DNA of 64,000 nt. Origin: Geomonas sp. RF6. Its GTDB lineage: Bacteria > Desulfobacterota > Desulfuromonadia > Geobacterales > Geobacteraceae. The position numbers and the translations under genes were made by a program. The DNA lies in contig NZ_CP087999.1 in the NCBI RefSeq assembly GCF_021044625.1, forward strand, positions 4,175,001-4,239,000. The letters are read 5' to 3'. A model generated the notes under the pieces. The model was not told the origin of the DNA. It searched no databases and was given only the letters and a program-made list of their open reading frames with translations. Positions 1 through 9,800 of the stretch are shown here, in pieces (position 1 is the stretch's first letter; every line of letters begins with the position of its first letter).

Positions 1-686
<686 letters not shown>

Positions 687-744
687 CAATCATTCGACCG
701 ATCCCAGCGACCGGTCCGATCTCTTCAAGAAAAGTGGAATCTCT

Positions 745-3150
745 ATGATAGTTACCTACAACTGGCTCAAGGAATTCGTTGACTGCGACCTGCCTCCCCA
801 GGAGTTGGCAGATCTTCTCACCATGCTCGGACTCGAAGTGGAGCGCATGGAGTCGCTCGGCGCCGGGATGGACGACGTCGTCACCGCGCAGGTGCTCGAG
901 AGGGCCCAGCACCCGAACGCCGACAAGCTCTCCCTTTGCAAGGTGAGCAACGGCAAGGAGACCTTCGCCATCGTCTGCGGCGCGCAGAACTTCAAGTCCG
1001 GCGACAAGGTGGCGCTCGCCCAGATCGGCGCGGTGCTGCCGGGAGACTTCAAGATCAAGCGCTCCAAGATCAGGGGTGAGGAGTCCTTCGGGATGCTCTG
1101 CTCCGAGAGGGAGCTCGCCCTCTCCGACGAGTCCGCCGGCATCATGATACTGCCGGAAGAGACGCCGCTCGGCGTACCCCTTTTCGAGGCGCTGGGGCTG
1201 AAGGACACGATCTTCGAGATCGGTCTCACCCCGAACCGCGCCGACTGCCTGAGCGTCGTCGGTATCGCCCGGGAGGTCGCGGCAAAGCTCGGGACGAAGG
1301 TGCACTACCCCGGTATCGCTCCGGTCGAGGAGGGGGCACCTATCGCTGAGACCGCCTCCGTGACGATCGAGGACGCCGACCTCTGCCCGCGCTACACCGC
1401 GCGCTACATCTCCGGCTGCACCATCGCGCCGTCCCCTGCGTGGCTCGCCGAGAGGCTTCGCAACGCAGGGATCCGCTCCATCAACAACGTGGTGGATATA
1501 ACGAACTACGTCCTCCTGGAGTACGGCCACCCGCTGCACGCCTTCGACTTCCGCCTGCTGGCCGGCGGGAAGATAGTCGTGCGCCGCGCAGCCGAGGGGG
1601 AACGCTTCGGCACCCTCGACGGTCAGGAGCGGATCCTCAATTCCAACGACCTCACCATCCGCGACGCGGAGAAAGGCGTGGCTCTTGCCGGCATCATGGG
1701 TGGCGGCAACTCCGAGATCAGCGACTCCACTGTCGACATCCTCCTGGAGAGCGCCTACTTCGATCCTTCCGCCATCAGGCGGACCTCCAAGAGACTGGGG
1801 CTGCACACCGAGTCGTCGCACCGCTTCGAGCGCGGCACCGATGTCGATGGCCTTGTGCGCGCCCTCGACCGCGCCGCCGAGCTCATCCACGAGCTCGCAG
1901 GCGGCACGATCGCCAAGGGGATCATCGACGTCTACCCGACCCAGATGCAGCCGCGCACCATCAACGCACGCCTGGAGAAGATCAACGCCATCTCCGGTCT
2001 CTCCTTGAGCGCCGCCGAAGTGAAGGAGATCTTCGAGCGCCTCGAGTTCTGCGTCTGCGAGACGTCGGCAGGGGTGTTCGAGGTGCAGGTCCCGCTCTTC
2101 CGCGTCGATCTGGAGCGCGAGATCGACCTCGTGGAAGAGGTCGTGCGCCTGAACGGCTTCGAGAAGGTGCCCCTGACTCTGCCGAGCGCGTCGGTCTTCT
2201 CCGACCTCCCCTCCGAGGGGCAGCGCCTCGGAGGCAAGATCCGCGACCTCCTGGTATCCCAGGGGCTCTCCGAGGTTATCAACTACAGCTTCGTCTCCCC
2301 GACCAGTTGCGACCGCATCCTCCTTGCCGGAGACGACTTCCGCCGCCAGGGTGTGGCCCTTCTGAACCCGCTCTCCGACGAACTCTCCGTGATGCGCACG
2401 ACGCTCCTTCCGGGGCTCCTGGAGACCGCGCTGAAAAACATCAGCTTCCGCACGCTCGATCTGAAGATCTTCGAGATGCGCAGGGTGTATCTCCCGGAGG
2501 AGGGGAGCGAGCTCCCCATCGAGCCGCTGTACCTCGCGGCGCTCTTCACCGGGAGACGCGATCCGGAAGGATGGAACCAGGCGAAGGGGGGGATCGACTT
2601 CTTCGACGTGAAGGGGATGGTTGAAAACCTTCTCGAGGTGGCGAACGTGAAGGGTGTCAACTACCTTGCTGACGGCGTCGACGCCTACTTCCACCCGGGG
2701 AAGTCCTGCCGGATCACCCGCGGCAACCAGACCCTCGGCTCCTTTGGCGAGCTTCACCCGAGCGTGCAGGAGAACTACGGCATCGACACGCCCCTCTTCT
2801 ACCTGGAGCTGAACTTCGAGAAGCTGCTGGCCAACCGCGCGAAGCGCTCCTCCGTGCAGGCGCCCTCCCGCTTCCCCGACACCTTCCGCGACATCGCGCT
2901 CCTCATCCCGGACGAGGTCGCCGCCGCGGACATCACCTCCTGCGTCCTGGGGGTGAAGGCGGCCGAGCTCCAGGGGGTGGAAATCTTCGACCTGTACAAG
3001 GGTGGCAACATCCCCGCGGGGCAGAAGAGTATCGCCATCCGGGTACGGTACGGGTCGCGCGAGCGCACCCTCACCGACGACGAAGTGACCCGTCTGCACC
3101 AGAGCGTCATCGCCGCGTTGCAGAAAAAATTAAATGTAACCATTAGATAA
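745..3150 (+). CDS. pheT: Phenylalanyl-tRNA synthetase beta subunit
   Basis: Beta subunit of the tRNA-Phe charging enzyme, 801 residues, the normal length for bacteria. An N-terminal tRNA-binding (EMAP-like) domain lies at about 40-150 ('HPNADKLSLCKV'), followed by the B3/B4 editing domain that clears mischarged Tyr-tRNA, the B5 DNA-binding-like fold, the inactive class II core, and a C-terminal ferredoxin-fold anticodon-binding domain beginning near 'SRFPDTFRDIALLIP' and ending in RYGSRERTLTDDEV. The ATG is preceded by a purine-rich stretch (AAGAAAAGTGGA). It follows pheS and is followed by ihfA after 91 bases, the arrangement also seen in enterobacteria, where pheST and ihfA are co-transcribed. 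Confidence 0.98.
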   Translation: MIVTYNWLKEFVDCDLPPQELADLLTMLGLEVERMESLGAGMDDVVTAQVLERAQHPNADKLSLCKVSNGKETFAIVCGAQNFKSGDKVALAQIGAVLPGDFKIKRSKIRGEESFGMLCSERELALSDESAGIMILPEETPLGVPLFEALGLKDTIFEIGLTPNRADCLSVVGIAREVAAKLGTKVHYPGIAPVEEGAPIAETASVTIEDADLCPRYTARYISGCTIAPSPAWLAERLRNAGIRSINNVVDITNYVLLEYGHPLHAFDFRLLAGGKIVVRRAAEGERFGTLDGQERILNSNDLTIRDAEKGVALAGIMGGGNSEISDSTVDILLESAYFDPSAIRRTSKRLGLHTESSHRFERGTDVDGLVRALDRAAELIHELAGGTIAKGIIDVYPTQMQPRTINARLEKINAISGLSLSAAEVKEIFERLEFCVCETSAGVFEVQVPLFRVDLEREIDLVEEVVRLNGFEKVPLTLPSASVFSDLPSEGQRLGGKIRDLLVSQGLSEVINYSFVSPTSCDRILLAGDDFRRQGVALLNPLSDELSVMRTTLLPGLLETALKNISFRTLDLKIFEMRRVYLPEEGSELPIEPLYLAALFTGRRDPEGWNQAKGGIDFFDVKGMVENLLEVANVKGVNYLADGVDAYFHPGKSCRITRGNQTLGSFGELHPSVQENYGIDTPLFYLELNFEKLLANRAKRSSVQAPSRFPDTFRDIALLIPDEVAAADITSCVLGVKAAELQGVEIFDLYKGGNIPAGQKSIAIRVRYGSRERTLTDDEVTRLHQSVIAALQKKLNVTIR

Positions 3151-3241
3151 AAAGGGTTGCTAAATCAAAAACCCTGTGGTAAATACTTAAGCCGCTGTCG
3201 ATTCAAGGAAAATCTGAAATGCTGAATCTGTTGAGGGGGTT

Positions 3242-3520
3242 ATGACCAAAGCGGACATCGTAGAAAGAATTTATGAGAAGGTAGGGTTCTCCAAGAAAGA
3301 GTCTGCAGAACTTGTAGAAACCGTCTTCGATCTCATTAAGACCACCCTGGAAGAAGGGGACAAGATAAAGATCGCCGGCTTTGGCAACTTCGTGGTGAAG
3401 GAGAAGGCAGACCGTCGTGGCAGGAATCCGCAGACCGGCGAAGAGATCACCATCGCTGCTCGCAGGATCCTGACCTTCAAGCCGAGCCAGGTTCTGAAAG
3501 CAGCCATCAACACCCAGTAA
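3242..3520 (+). CDS. ihfA: Integration host factor alpha subunit
   Basis: Small nucleoid protein of the HU/IHF family, 92 residues, which bends DNA at specific sites as a heterodimer with IHF-beta. The sequence starts MTKADIVERIYEKVGFSKKE and contains the beta-arm signature 'GFGNFVVKEKADRRGRNPQT', with the Pro in NPQTGE that intercalates at the kink. A GAGGGGG ribosome site lies just before the ATG. Position directly after pheT and before the MerR gene supports IHF-alpha rather than HU. Sigma-54 promoters, common in Geobacter, often need IHF bending, but no target is assigned here. Confidence 0.95.
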   Translation: MTKADIVERIYEKVGFSKKESAELVETVFDLIKTTLEEGDKIKIAGFGNFVVKEKADRRGRNPQTGEEITIAARRILTFKPSQVLKAAINTQ

Positions 3521-3524
3521 GACG

Positions 3525-3875
3525 GTGGACGCGGGGATACCAGACAAGCTGTACATGAGAATCGGCGAGATCTCCGAGCTAACGGGGCTTCCATCGTCGG
3601 TGCTCAGGTATTGGGAGTCGGAGTTCCCGTCTCTGACGCCGAAGAAGAGCAGTACCGGTCAAAGGCTCTACACGAAGAAAGATCTGGAGCTGATAGTCCG
3701 GATAAAACAACTCCTGTACGTCGAGAAGCTCACCATAGAGGGGGCGAGGAAACGTCTGGGAGGGAAGTTGAAAGCCCAGGAAGCCGCACCCGTCCCCAAC
3801 GGGCTGGCTGAGTTGCTCAGGGAAGTGAAAGAGGAACTCCGCGAAATGCGGGATATTCTGGTTAATCAGGCATAA
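3525..3875 (+). CDS. MerR-family transcriptional regulator
   Basis: 116-residue DNA-binding protein. The N-terminal winged helix-turn-helix of the MerR family is clear ('[20 protein letters not shown]', then [20 protein letters not shown]), followed by a helical dimerisation segment and a C-terminal tail rich in Glu/Arg likely to form a coiled coil. There is no obvious Cys metal site or effector domain, so the ligand is unknown. I took the GTG at 3525, 4 bases after the ihfA stop; the ATG at 3555, which begins exactly at the HTH, is a real alternative. The stop lies 1 base before tRNA-Pro. An orphan MerR next to ihfA is a recurrent arrangement in related bacteria, but its targets are not evident. 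Confidence 0.88.
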   Translation: MDAGIPDKLYMRIGEISELTGLPSSVLRYWESEFPSLTPKKSSTGQRLYTKKDLELIVRIKQLLYVEKLTIEGARKRLGGKLKAQEAAPVPNGLAELLREVKEELREMRDILVNQA

Positions 3876-3876
3876 T

Positions 3877-3953
3877 CGGTGCGTAGCGCAGCCTGGTAGC
3901 GCACTAGACTGGGGGTCTAGGGGTCGAAGGTTCGAATCCTTTCGCACCGACCA
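3877..3953 (+). tRNA. tRNA-Pro, anticodon GGG
   Basis: A full cloverleaf can be drawn: acceptor stem CGGTGCG/CGCACCG, anticodon stem CTAGA/TCTAG with 7-base loop CTGGGGG giving anticodon GGG at 3911-3913, and a T arm around GGTTCGAATCC. The discriminator A and an encoded CCA end are present. It reads CCC/CCU proline codons. It begins 1 base after the MerR stop codon and is followed by a strong terminator. Confidence 0.97.
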
Positions 3954-3960
3954 TTATTAC

Positions 3961-3997
3961 AGGGACTTACGGCATTTCGTAAGTCCCTCTTTTTTTG
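3961..3997 (+). terminator. Rho-independent terminator after tRNA-Pro
   Basis: A perfect 11-bp stem (AGGGACTTACG / CGTAAGTCCCT), a 6-base loop, then a T tract CTTTTTTT. It sits 8 bases past the tRNA CCA end and closes the pheS-to-tRNA transcription block. Confidence 0.93.
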
Positions 3998-4120
3998 TCT
4001 CACCCCTGCTACACCCCTGCTACACCCCTCGCAGCCATGGCAGCTCCATGCGTCCCTCGCTGACTGGGACGGTGAGTCTTCCTGCTGATCCCCACGTATC
4101 TGACGTATCTGCTGTTGATC

Positions 4121-4957
4121 CTAGTCAGGGGCGGGGATGAAGAGGACCGGCACTCCCGCATGACGAGCCGCTTCACTTGCAACGCTTCCCATCATTTCCT
4201 TCACTACACCTTTCCCCCTGAACCCCATGACGATAAGGGAGTATCTCCCTTTTCGCGCGACAGCGGCCACCTCTTTTTCAGCGTTTCCCTTCACGAGTGC
4301 GGTCGTCACGTCGGCCGCGCCGGCACCCCGTACACGCTCCCTCTTCGCCTCGAGGAGATATTGTGCCATCTCTTCTGCCTGGCGCTCCTCTGCCGGGTCC
4401 TTCCCACCTGGTTCAAGCACATGGAGGAGGGTGACCTGTGCGCCGGTCTCCCGGGCGATTACCCCCACGTACTTCAGCGCGTTTTCCGCCGTGTCGGAGA
4501 AGTCGGTGGCGAAAAGGATATTGCTGAAGATCTTTCGGCACACAGCGAGGGACTCGTCCCCCTCGAGCAGCGCTATCCGCGCCAGGAGGACGGGTCGCCG
4601 GGCGTGATGGAGCAGGTCGTTCGAGACGCTCCCAAGGGCTGCGGCCCGGAGGATCCCTTTGCCGTGGGAGCCGATGAAAATCACGGAGACTTCCTGGCTT
4701 TCCGCCGTCTCAGCGAGGATCTGTCCGGCGGGGCCGGAGGGTATATTGACCAGCACCCTCACTCCGTGTTCCCCGAGCATCTTCACCTGGCGATCAAGGG
4801 CCTGATGCGCCTCCTGCCTGAGGGGAAATTCGGGGTAAGGTATGGCGTGCGCAAGGACGATCTCCTTCATGCCGACGGTCTTTAACTCCTCAACACACCG
4901 GACGAGAGCGTCGGACGCTGGAGAGAGGTCAGAGCAGACAAGGATCTTCCTGAACAT
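4121..4957 (-). CDS. Universal stress protein with two Usp domains
   Basis: 278-residue cytoplasmic protein made of two UspA domains in tandem. Both halves carry the ATP-binding signature G-2x-G-9x-G(S/T): 'GSHGKGILRAAALGSVS' in the first and 'GFRGKGVVKEMMGSVAS' in the second, so both are predicted to bind ATP. The longer open frame upstream would add 21 residues; I chose ATG 4957 because GGAGG lies 5 bases before it and because MFRKILVCSDLSPASD is the normal Usp start. It is divergent from the sulfate-binding protein gene. Its partners and the stress that induces it cannot be read from the sequence. Confidence 0.9.
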   Translation of the reverse strand: MFRKILVCSDLSPASDALVRCVEELKTVGMKEIVLAHAIPYPEFPLRQEAHQALDRQVKMLGEHGVRVLVNIPSGPAGQILAETAESQEVSVIFIGSHGKGILRAAALGSVSNDLLHHARRPVLLARIALLEGDESLAVCRKIFSNILFATDFSDTAENALKYVGVIARETGAQVTLLHVLEPGGKDPAEERQAEEMAQYLLEAKRERVRGAGAADVTTALVKGNAEKEVAAVARKGRYSLIVMGFRGKGVVKEMMGSVASEAARHAGVPVLFIPAPD

Positions 4958-5132
4958 GGTGGCCTCCAGTTCTCGCCCGCCCGAATTGTGCATGGTTGCG
5001 GCAGGCTTTTCTACCGTCAATCATAACCTATGGTGTGAGCTTCATCAGCTTCTGCACCCCCCTTTCTGACCCTAGCACCGGTGCCAGGTGGAGGATAGGC
5101 TTTCAGCTCTGTCCCGCCGCGATAGCCGCGTA

Positions 5133-5192
5133 GGATATCGGCTGCGCCCGGCCAACGCAGGCCGCGGATCCCTGCGCTCCAGCGCGAGTTGT
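5133..5192. repeat. Diverged copy of the long palindromic repeat (family B)
   Basis: The stretch aligns with the first third of the 193-bp units at 57593-58160: GGCTGCGCC...CGCAGG...GGATCCCTGCGCTCCAGCG versus GGCTGCGCCGCC...CGCAGGCAGGGATGCCTGCGCTCCAGCG. Similarity fades beyond 5192. It occupies part of the 582-base gap between the usp and sulfate-binding protein genes, in which no protein gene is seen. Confidence 0.6.
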
Positions 5193-5277
5193 CACAGGTT
5201 CTTCAAGCTCCGCCGGTGCCACGGTAACTGTGAGCGCCGGCAGGTAGGCTGCAGTCGCACACTGTATTTTGCTGACA

Positions 5278-5320
5278 ATGCCCCGCTCGACATGAAGGTC
5301 GGGCGGGGCATTTCTTTTTC
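5278..5320 (+). terminator. Terminator-like hairpin, orphan
   Basis: ATGCCCCGC and GCGGGGCAT form a perfect 9-bp stem extended by an inner CGAC/GTCG pairing, followed by TTTCTTTTTC. No open reading frame with a ribosome site lies immediately upstream on this strand, so it may end a short untranslated RNA or a read-through transcript from the left. Confidence 0.65.
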
Positions 5321-5372
5321 CGACTCCTCAGGCCGATCCGCACATCGGTGAGAGAGGACGCGATAAAACTGC

Positions 5373-5436
5373 TTGACTATGAGCGGGATGGGAGGTATAA
5401 AAGTATCACACTATTAAATCGGTAGACTTAATAGTG
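5373..5436 (+). promoter_or_regulatory. Sigma-70 promoter with overlapping operator-like dyad for sbp
   Basis: TTGACT (5373-5378) and TATAAA (5396-5401) are separated by exactly 17 bases, close to the housekeeping consensus. Eight bases beyond the -10 box, where transcription should start, is a perfect inverted repeat CACTATTAA (5409-5417) / TTAATAGTG (5428-5436) with a 10-base spacer. A protein bound here would block initiation, so a sulfur-responsive repressor is a fair guess, but the family of that regulator is unknown. Confidence 0.75.
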
Positions 5437-5539
5437 AAGCTGGTGGGGCCACTGGGGCGTCATCCGCTATGGGAGCCTCACGCCAGAGGCTTATTTTTTT
5501 GGCTGTAAAGACTACTAAGTTGATAGACTGGAGGAGTAA

Positions 5540-6556
5540 ATGAAGCGGAACAGCATAATCGCAGCAGTGATCATGGCTCTGTCGTTGACGGTAACACCGC
5601 TCGCCGCTCTCGCGGCGACGGAACTGCTGAACGTCTCCTACGACCCCACCCGCGAGCTTTATCAGGACTTCAACATCGCCTTCGCGAAGTACTGGAAGCA
5701 GAAGGGGGGGCAGGATGTCACCGTTAAGCAGTCGCACGGCGGCTCCGGGAAGCAGGCGAGGGCGGTAATCGACGGCCTCGACGCGGACGTGGTCACCTTG
5801 GCGCTCGCCTATGACATCGACGAGATACACAACAAGGCGAAGCTGATCCCGGAGAACTGGCAAAAGAGGCTCCCGCACAACAGCTCCCCCTATACCTCTA
5901 CCATCGTCTTCCTGGTGCGAAAGGGGAACCCGAAGCAGATCAAGGACTGGAACGATCTGGTGAAACCGGGGGTCTCTGTTATCACGCCGAATCCCAAAAC
6001 CTCCGGAGGCGCGCGGTGGAACTACCTTGCTGCCTGGGCTTACGCGCTGAAGCAGAAGGGGGGCTCTGATGCCAAAGCGAAGCAGTTTGTGACTGCGCTT
6101 TACAAAAACGTCCCGGTCCTCGACTCCGGCGCGCGCGGCTCCACCACCACTTTCGTGCAGCGCGGGCAGGGTGATGTGCTCCTTGCCTGGGAAAACGAGG
6201 CATTTCTGGCGGTGAATGAACTCGGCAAGGACAAGTTCGAGATCGTGGTCCCCTCGATCAGCATCGTTGCCGAGCCGCCGGTCGCAGTGGTGGACAAGGT
6301 CGTCGACCGTAAGGGAACCCGCAAGGTCGCCGAGGAGTATCTGAAGTACCTGTACACGCCGCAAGGTCAGGAGATCGCGGCGCAGAATTACTACCGTCCG
6401 ACGGACAAGAAGATCGCCGCGAAGTATGCGTCGCGTTTTCCGAAAATCAACCTGGTGACCATCGATGGTGTCTTCGGTGGGTGGAAGAACGCGCAGAAGA
6501 TCCATTTTGCCGATGGCGGCCTCTTTGATCAGATCTTCTCTGCGGCGAAGAGGTAG
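5540..6556 (+). CDS. sbp: Periplasmic sulfate/thiosulfate-binding protein
   Basis: 338-residue substrate-binding protein of the CysP/Sbp family, which hands sulfate or thiosulfate to a CysTWA-type ABC importer. A signal peptide is clear: KR, a hydrophobic stretch, then a cleavage site at about ALA-ATELLN (residue 25). Family marks include '[17 protein letters not shown]', '[20 protein letters not shown]', '[16 protein letters not shown]' and '[13 protein letters not shown]'. GGAGG precedes the ATG by 6 bases. No permease or ATPase genes lie beside it; the next gene is convergent, so the rest of the importer must be elsewhere. Separation from the transporter and a private promoter/dyad suggest regulation on its own. 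Confidence 0.93.
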   Translation: MKRNSIIAAVIMALSLTVTPLAALAATELLNVSYDPTRELYQDFNIAFAKYWKQKGGQDVTVKQSHGGSGKQARAVIDGLDADVVTLALAYDIDEIHNKAKLIPENWQKRLPHNSSPYTSTIVFLVRKGNPKQIKDWNDLVKPGVSVITPNPKTSGGARWNYLAAWAYALKQKGGSDAKAKQFVTALYKNVPVLDSGARGSTTTFVQRGQGDVLLAWENEAFLAVNELGKDKFEIVVPSISIVAEPPVAVVDKVVDRKGTRKVAEEYLKYLYTPQGQEIAAQNYYRPTDKKIAAKYASRFPKINLVTIDGVFGGWKNAQKIHFADGGLFDQIFSAAKR

Positions 6557-6588
6557 CAGGAAGAGGTAACGTAGGCAATGTAGGCAGT

Positions 6589-6774
6589 GTAGGCCGGGAT
6601 AAGCCGCAGGCGTTCCCGGCAGACCGCCGCCCTTTTCTGTGGTGGCGCATGGAAGGGGACAGGCCGCATGCTTATGGGGGCCTGTCCCCGCCAGCAGGTG
6701 TTCGCGGCAGGCAGCCGGCCTTTTCGGTGGTGGCAACCGTCAATGCCGGAAACGCTGCGCTTATTCCGGCCTAC
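6589..6774. repeat. Pair of REP elements in inverted orientation (BIME-like)
   Basis: A REP at 6589-6621 begins GTAGGCCGGGATAAGC and folds back through GCGTTCCCGGC. A second copy at 6744-6774 runs in the opposite direction and ends TTATTCCGGCCTAC. Between them lies another strong hairpin (GGGGACAGGCC / GGCCTGTCCCC at about 6656-6690). The unit sits between the convergent sbp and hybrid-kinase genes. The GTAG at the foot of the hairpin is like that of enterobacterial REPs. Confidence 0.8.
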
Positions 6775-6807
6775 ATTGCACCACATTCACAAGCCCGTCA
6801 CCAGGGC

Positions 6808-9800
6808 TCACCAGCGGGAGCGGGTTTCCTCAAGCTCCCTCAAGACTCGCTCGAGCTCCGCCTCCAACTGGGGTAGAAGCTCCGCTGCGCGGGCGAGATC
6901 ACCCACCTTGCCCGCTTCTTCCAGTTCCTCCGCAAGGCAGCGCGCGCCGTCCGCGGCAACGACAGAGAGGGCACCCTTTATGAGATGCGCCGCCTTCTGT
7001 AGCATTTCCGGATCGCGCGCCGCCACGGCCGACCTGACCTCCTCCAGTTGCATCGGCGCACTCTCCAGAAAGGTCTCGATCACGATGTCCAGCGTGCCTA
7101 TGTCTCCACCAATCTGCTCCAAGGTCCTTTCGGGGCGGGCGGCGGGGAGGGGGCGCTCCCTGATCCAGTAGGCCACCTTCTCAACGAGGGCCTGGCTCGT
7201 CACCGGCTTCGGGAGATAGTCGTCCATCCCCGCTGCAAGGCACCGGTCACGATCCCCTTCGAGTGCATGGGCGGTAAGCCCGATGATCGGCACGGTCCCC
7301 CCTTTGCTGCGGATCTGGCGGGTAGCCTCCAGGCCGTCCATCTGCGGCATTTGCACGTCCATGAAGACGGCGTGGAAGGTCCCCTTTTCAAACGCCTGCA
7401 CCGCTTCCGCTCCATTTCTGGCAGTCGTCACCCGTATTCCGGCGTGCCTCAGCATCGTCTCCGTCACCGTCAGGTTCACCGGGTTGTCCTCCGCAAGAAG
7501 GACGCGGCTGCATCTTGGGATCACCAGCTTCCCCGGCCGCTCCGGAACCTCGTCCTGCCATTCCCCGACCCCCGAGCGGGACTTTTGCAGCTGCGCCCCG
7601 CTGTCGTCGACAACCAGGGCCCGCACCCCTGCCAGACCCTCCGGCTCATGCTCCTGCTTCCCTGGATGCTCCGCCTTCTGCAGCTCGATCCTGAAGGAGA
7701 AGGTGCTGCCCGCCCCCTCGCGGCTCTCCGCCCAGATCCGCCCCCCCATCTGCTCGACAATCCTCCTGGAGATGGCGAGCCCCAGGCCGGTCCCCCCGTA
7801 GGTGCGCGATATGGTGCTGTCGGCCTGGGTGAAACTGTCGAAGATGGAGTGTACCTTCTCCGGCGCAATCCCGATCCCGGTGTCGCGCACGGAGAAGGTG
7901 ATCTCCCACCAGTCCGCCTCCGTCGGCCTTCCCGATACCTGCACCGTCACCTCCCCCTCTGCGGTGAATTTCACAGCATTGGAGACCAGGTTCAGGATGA
8001 CCTGCCGAAGCTTCGCCGGGTCTCCGAGGAAAAAGGGGGGGAGGGGAGGCTCCACCGCCACCGTCAACTCGACCCCCTTCTGGAATGCGTTGATGGCCAG
8101 GTTCTCCGCCGCCTTCTCCACCGTCTCGCGCAGGTCGAAATCGATCTTCTCCAGGGCGACGGCCCCCGCCTCCAGCTTGGAAAAATCGAGCACGTCGTTC
8201 ACCACGGCCAGAAGCGCCTCACCGGAGGACTTCACCATATGGAGGTATTGACGCTGCAGCGCGTCGAGGTCGGTGCCGAGGAGGAGCTCGGTAACGCCCA
8301 CGATCCCGTTCATGGGGGTGCGGATCTCGTGGCTCATGTTCGCCATGAACTCCGACTTTGCGCGGACGGCGCCCTCTGCCGCGTCGCGGGCCCGCTTCTG
8401 GTCCTCGATGTCGGTGCAGCTCCCGAACCACATGACGATTTTTCCGTCTTCGCCGACGAGTGGGAGCCCGCGGGCCAGAAACCAGTGGTACTCGCCGTCG
8501 AAGCGCCGCAGGCGGTATTCCACCTCGTACGGCGCGCCGGTCCGGGCGCTGTGATACCACTCCTGCGCCGTGGCTGCCCGGTCCTCCGGGTGCAGGAATT
8601 CCACCCACTTTCCTGACTCCGTCTCAGCGAGCGTCCCCCCGGTGTAGTCGCTCCACCTCTGGTTCACATAGGTCACCGAGCCGTCGGGACCCGCCATCCA
8701 GATCAGCTGCGGCAGCGCCTCCGCAAGCTGCCGGAACTGCCGCTCCGAGCGGCGCAGTTCGTCCTCGGCCGCCTTCCTGCGGGAGATGTCGATGGCGATG
8801 GCGGCCGCGCCTATGACCTTTCCTTCCGTGTCCCTGATGGGGGAGACGGTGAGGGAAATGTGCACGAGCTCCCCGTTTTTTTTCATCCTCACCGTTTCGT
8901 AGTCCTCGATGAGCTCTCCGTTCCCCACCCGCTCCAGGATCGTGATGGTGTCGTTCGGATGCCCGGGCGGGACGAGCATGGAGATGTTTTCGCCGATCGC
9001 CTCTTCAGGGGTGTAGCCGTATATCCTCTCCGCCCCCCTGTTCCAGGTCTGGATGGTGCCGTCCAGATCCTTCGTGAAGCCGATGATCGCCCCGCTGGCA
9101 GATTCCACGATCGCCGCGAGGCGCAGCCGTACCATTTCCGCCTGCTTCAGCCGTGTTACGTCCATGGAGACGCCGTGCACGTGCAGCGCGAGCCCCTCCG
9201 CGTCGTAATACCCCCGCCCCTTGGAGAGCGTCCACCGCGTATCACCGCCAGGAAGCTTTACTCGCATCTCTACGGTGAAGTCGCTCTTTTCCTGCAGCGC
9301 TTTCGCTATCGTCTTCTTGACCCGTTCCTTGTCCTCCTTGTGGATGAATTGCAGGAAGGCCTCCTGGTAGCTGCCACGGCAGGGGTGCCCGGCGCCGAAG
9401 AAGCGTTCGCACCAGTCGCTCCAGATCCAGAGTCCGGTCCTCAGGTCCCAGTGCCATGTCCCGATCTGCGCGGCATCTGCCGCGAAGCGCAGCCTCTCCT
9501 CGCCGGTCCGTATCTCTGCCTGCGCCCTCCAGAGGTCCGTTGTGTCGTTGTTGACCTCTACTACCGAAACCTTCCCCTCCGCCGTCCGGTGCACGACCCA
9601 CAGACTCGCCACGACGATCTCCCGACCGTCCCGTGCCGTGTGGTGCAACTCCCCCTGCCACTTCCCCTCTGCAAGAAGGGTCGCCTCGATCTTCTCCAGG
9701 GGGGCGGGGAAGACGGTATTGAGGAGTTGGTGGGAGACCTTTCCGAGCGCCTCCTCAGGGGGGAAACCGTACAGTGACTGCATGCCCCGGTTCCACACCG

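Noticed and set aside
5060-5280. Riboswitch (cobalamin, c-di-GMP, Moco) ahead of the sulfate-binding protein gene
   Set aside because: Conserved core sequences of these classes are absent, the promoter for sbp lies downstream of the stretch, and part of it aligns with the family B repeat.
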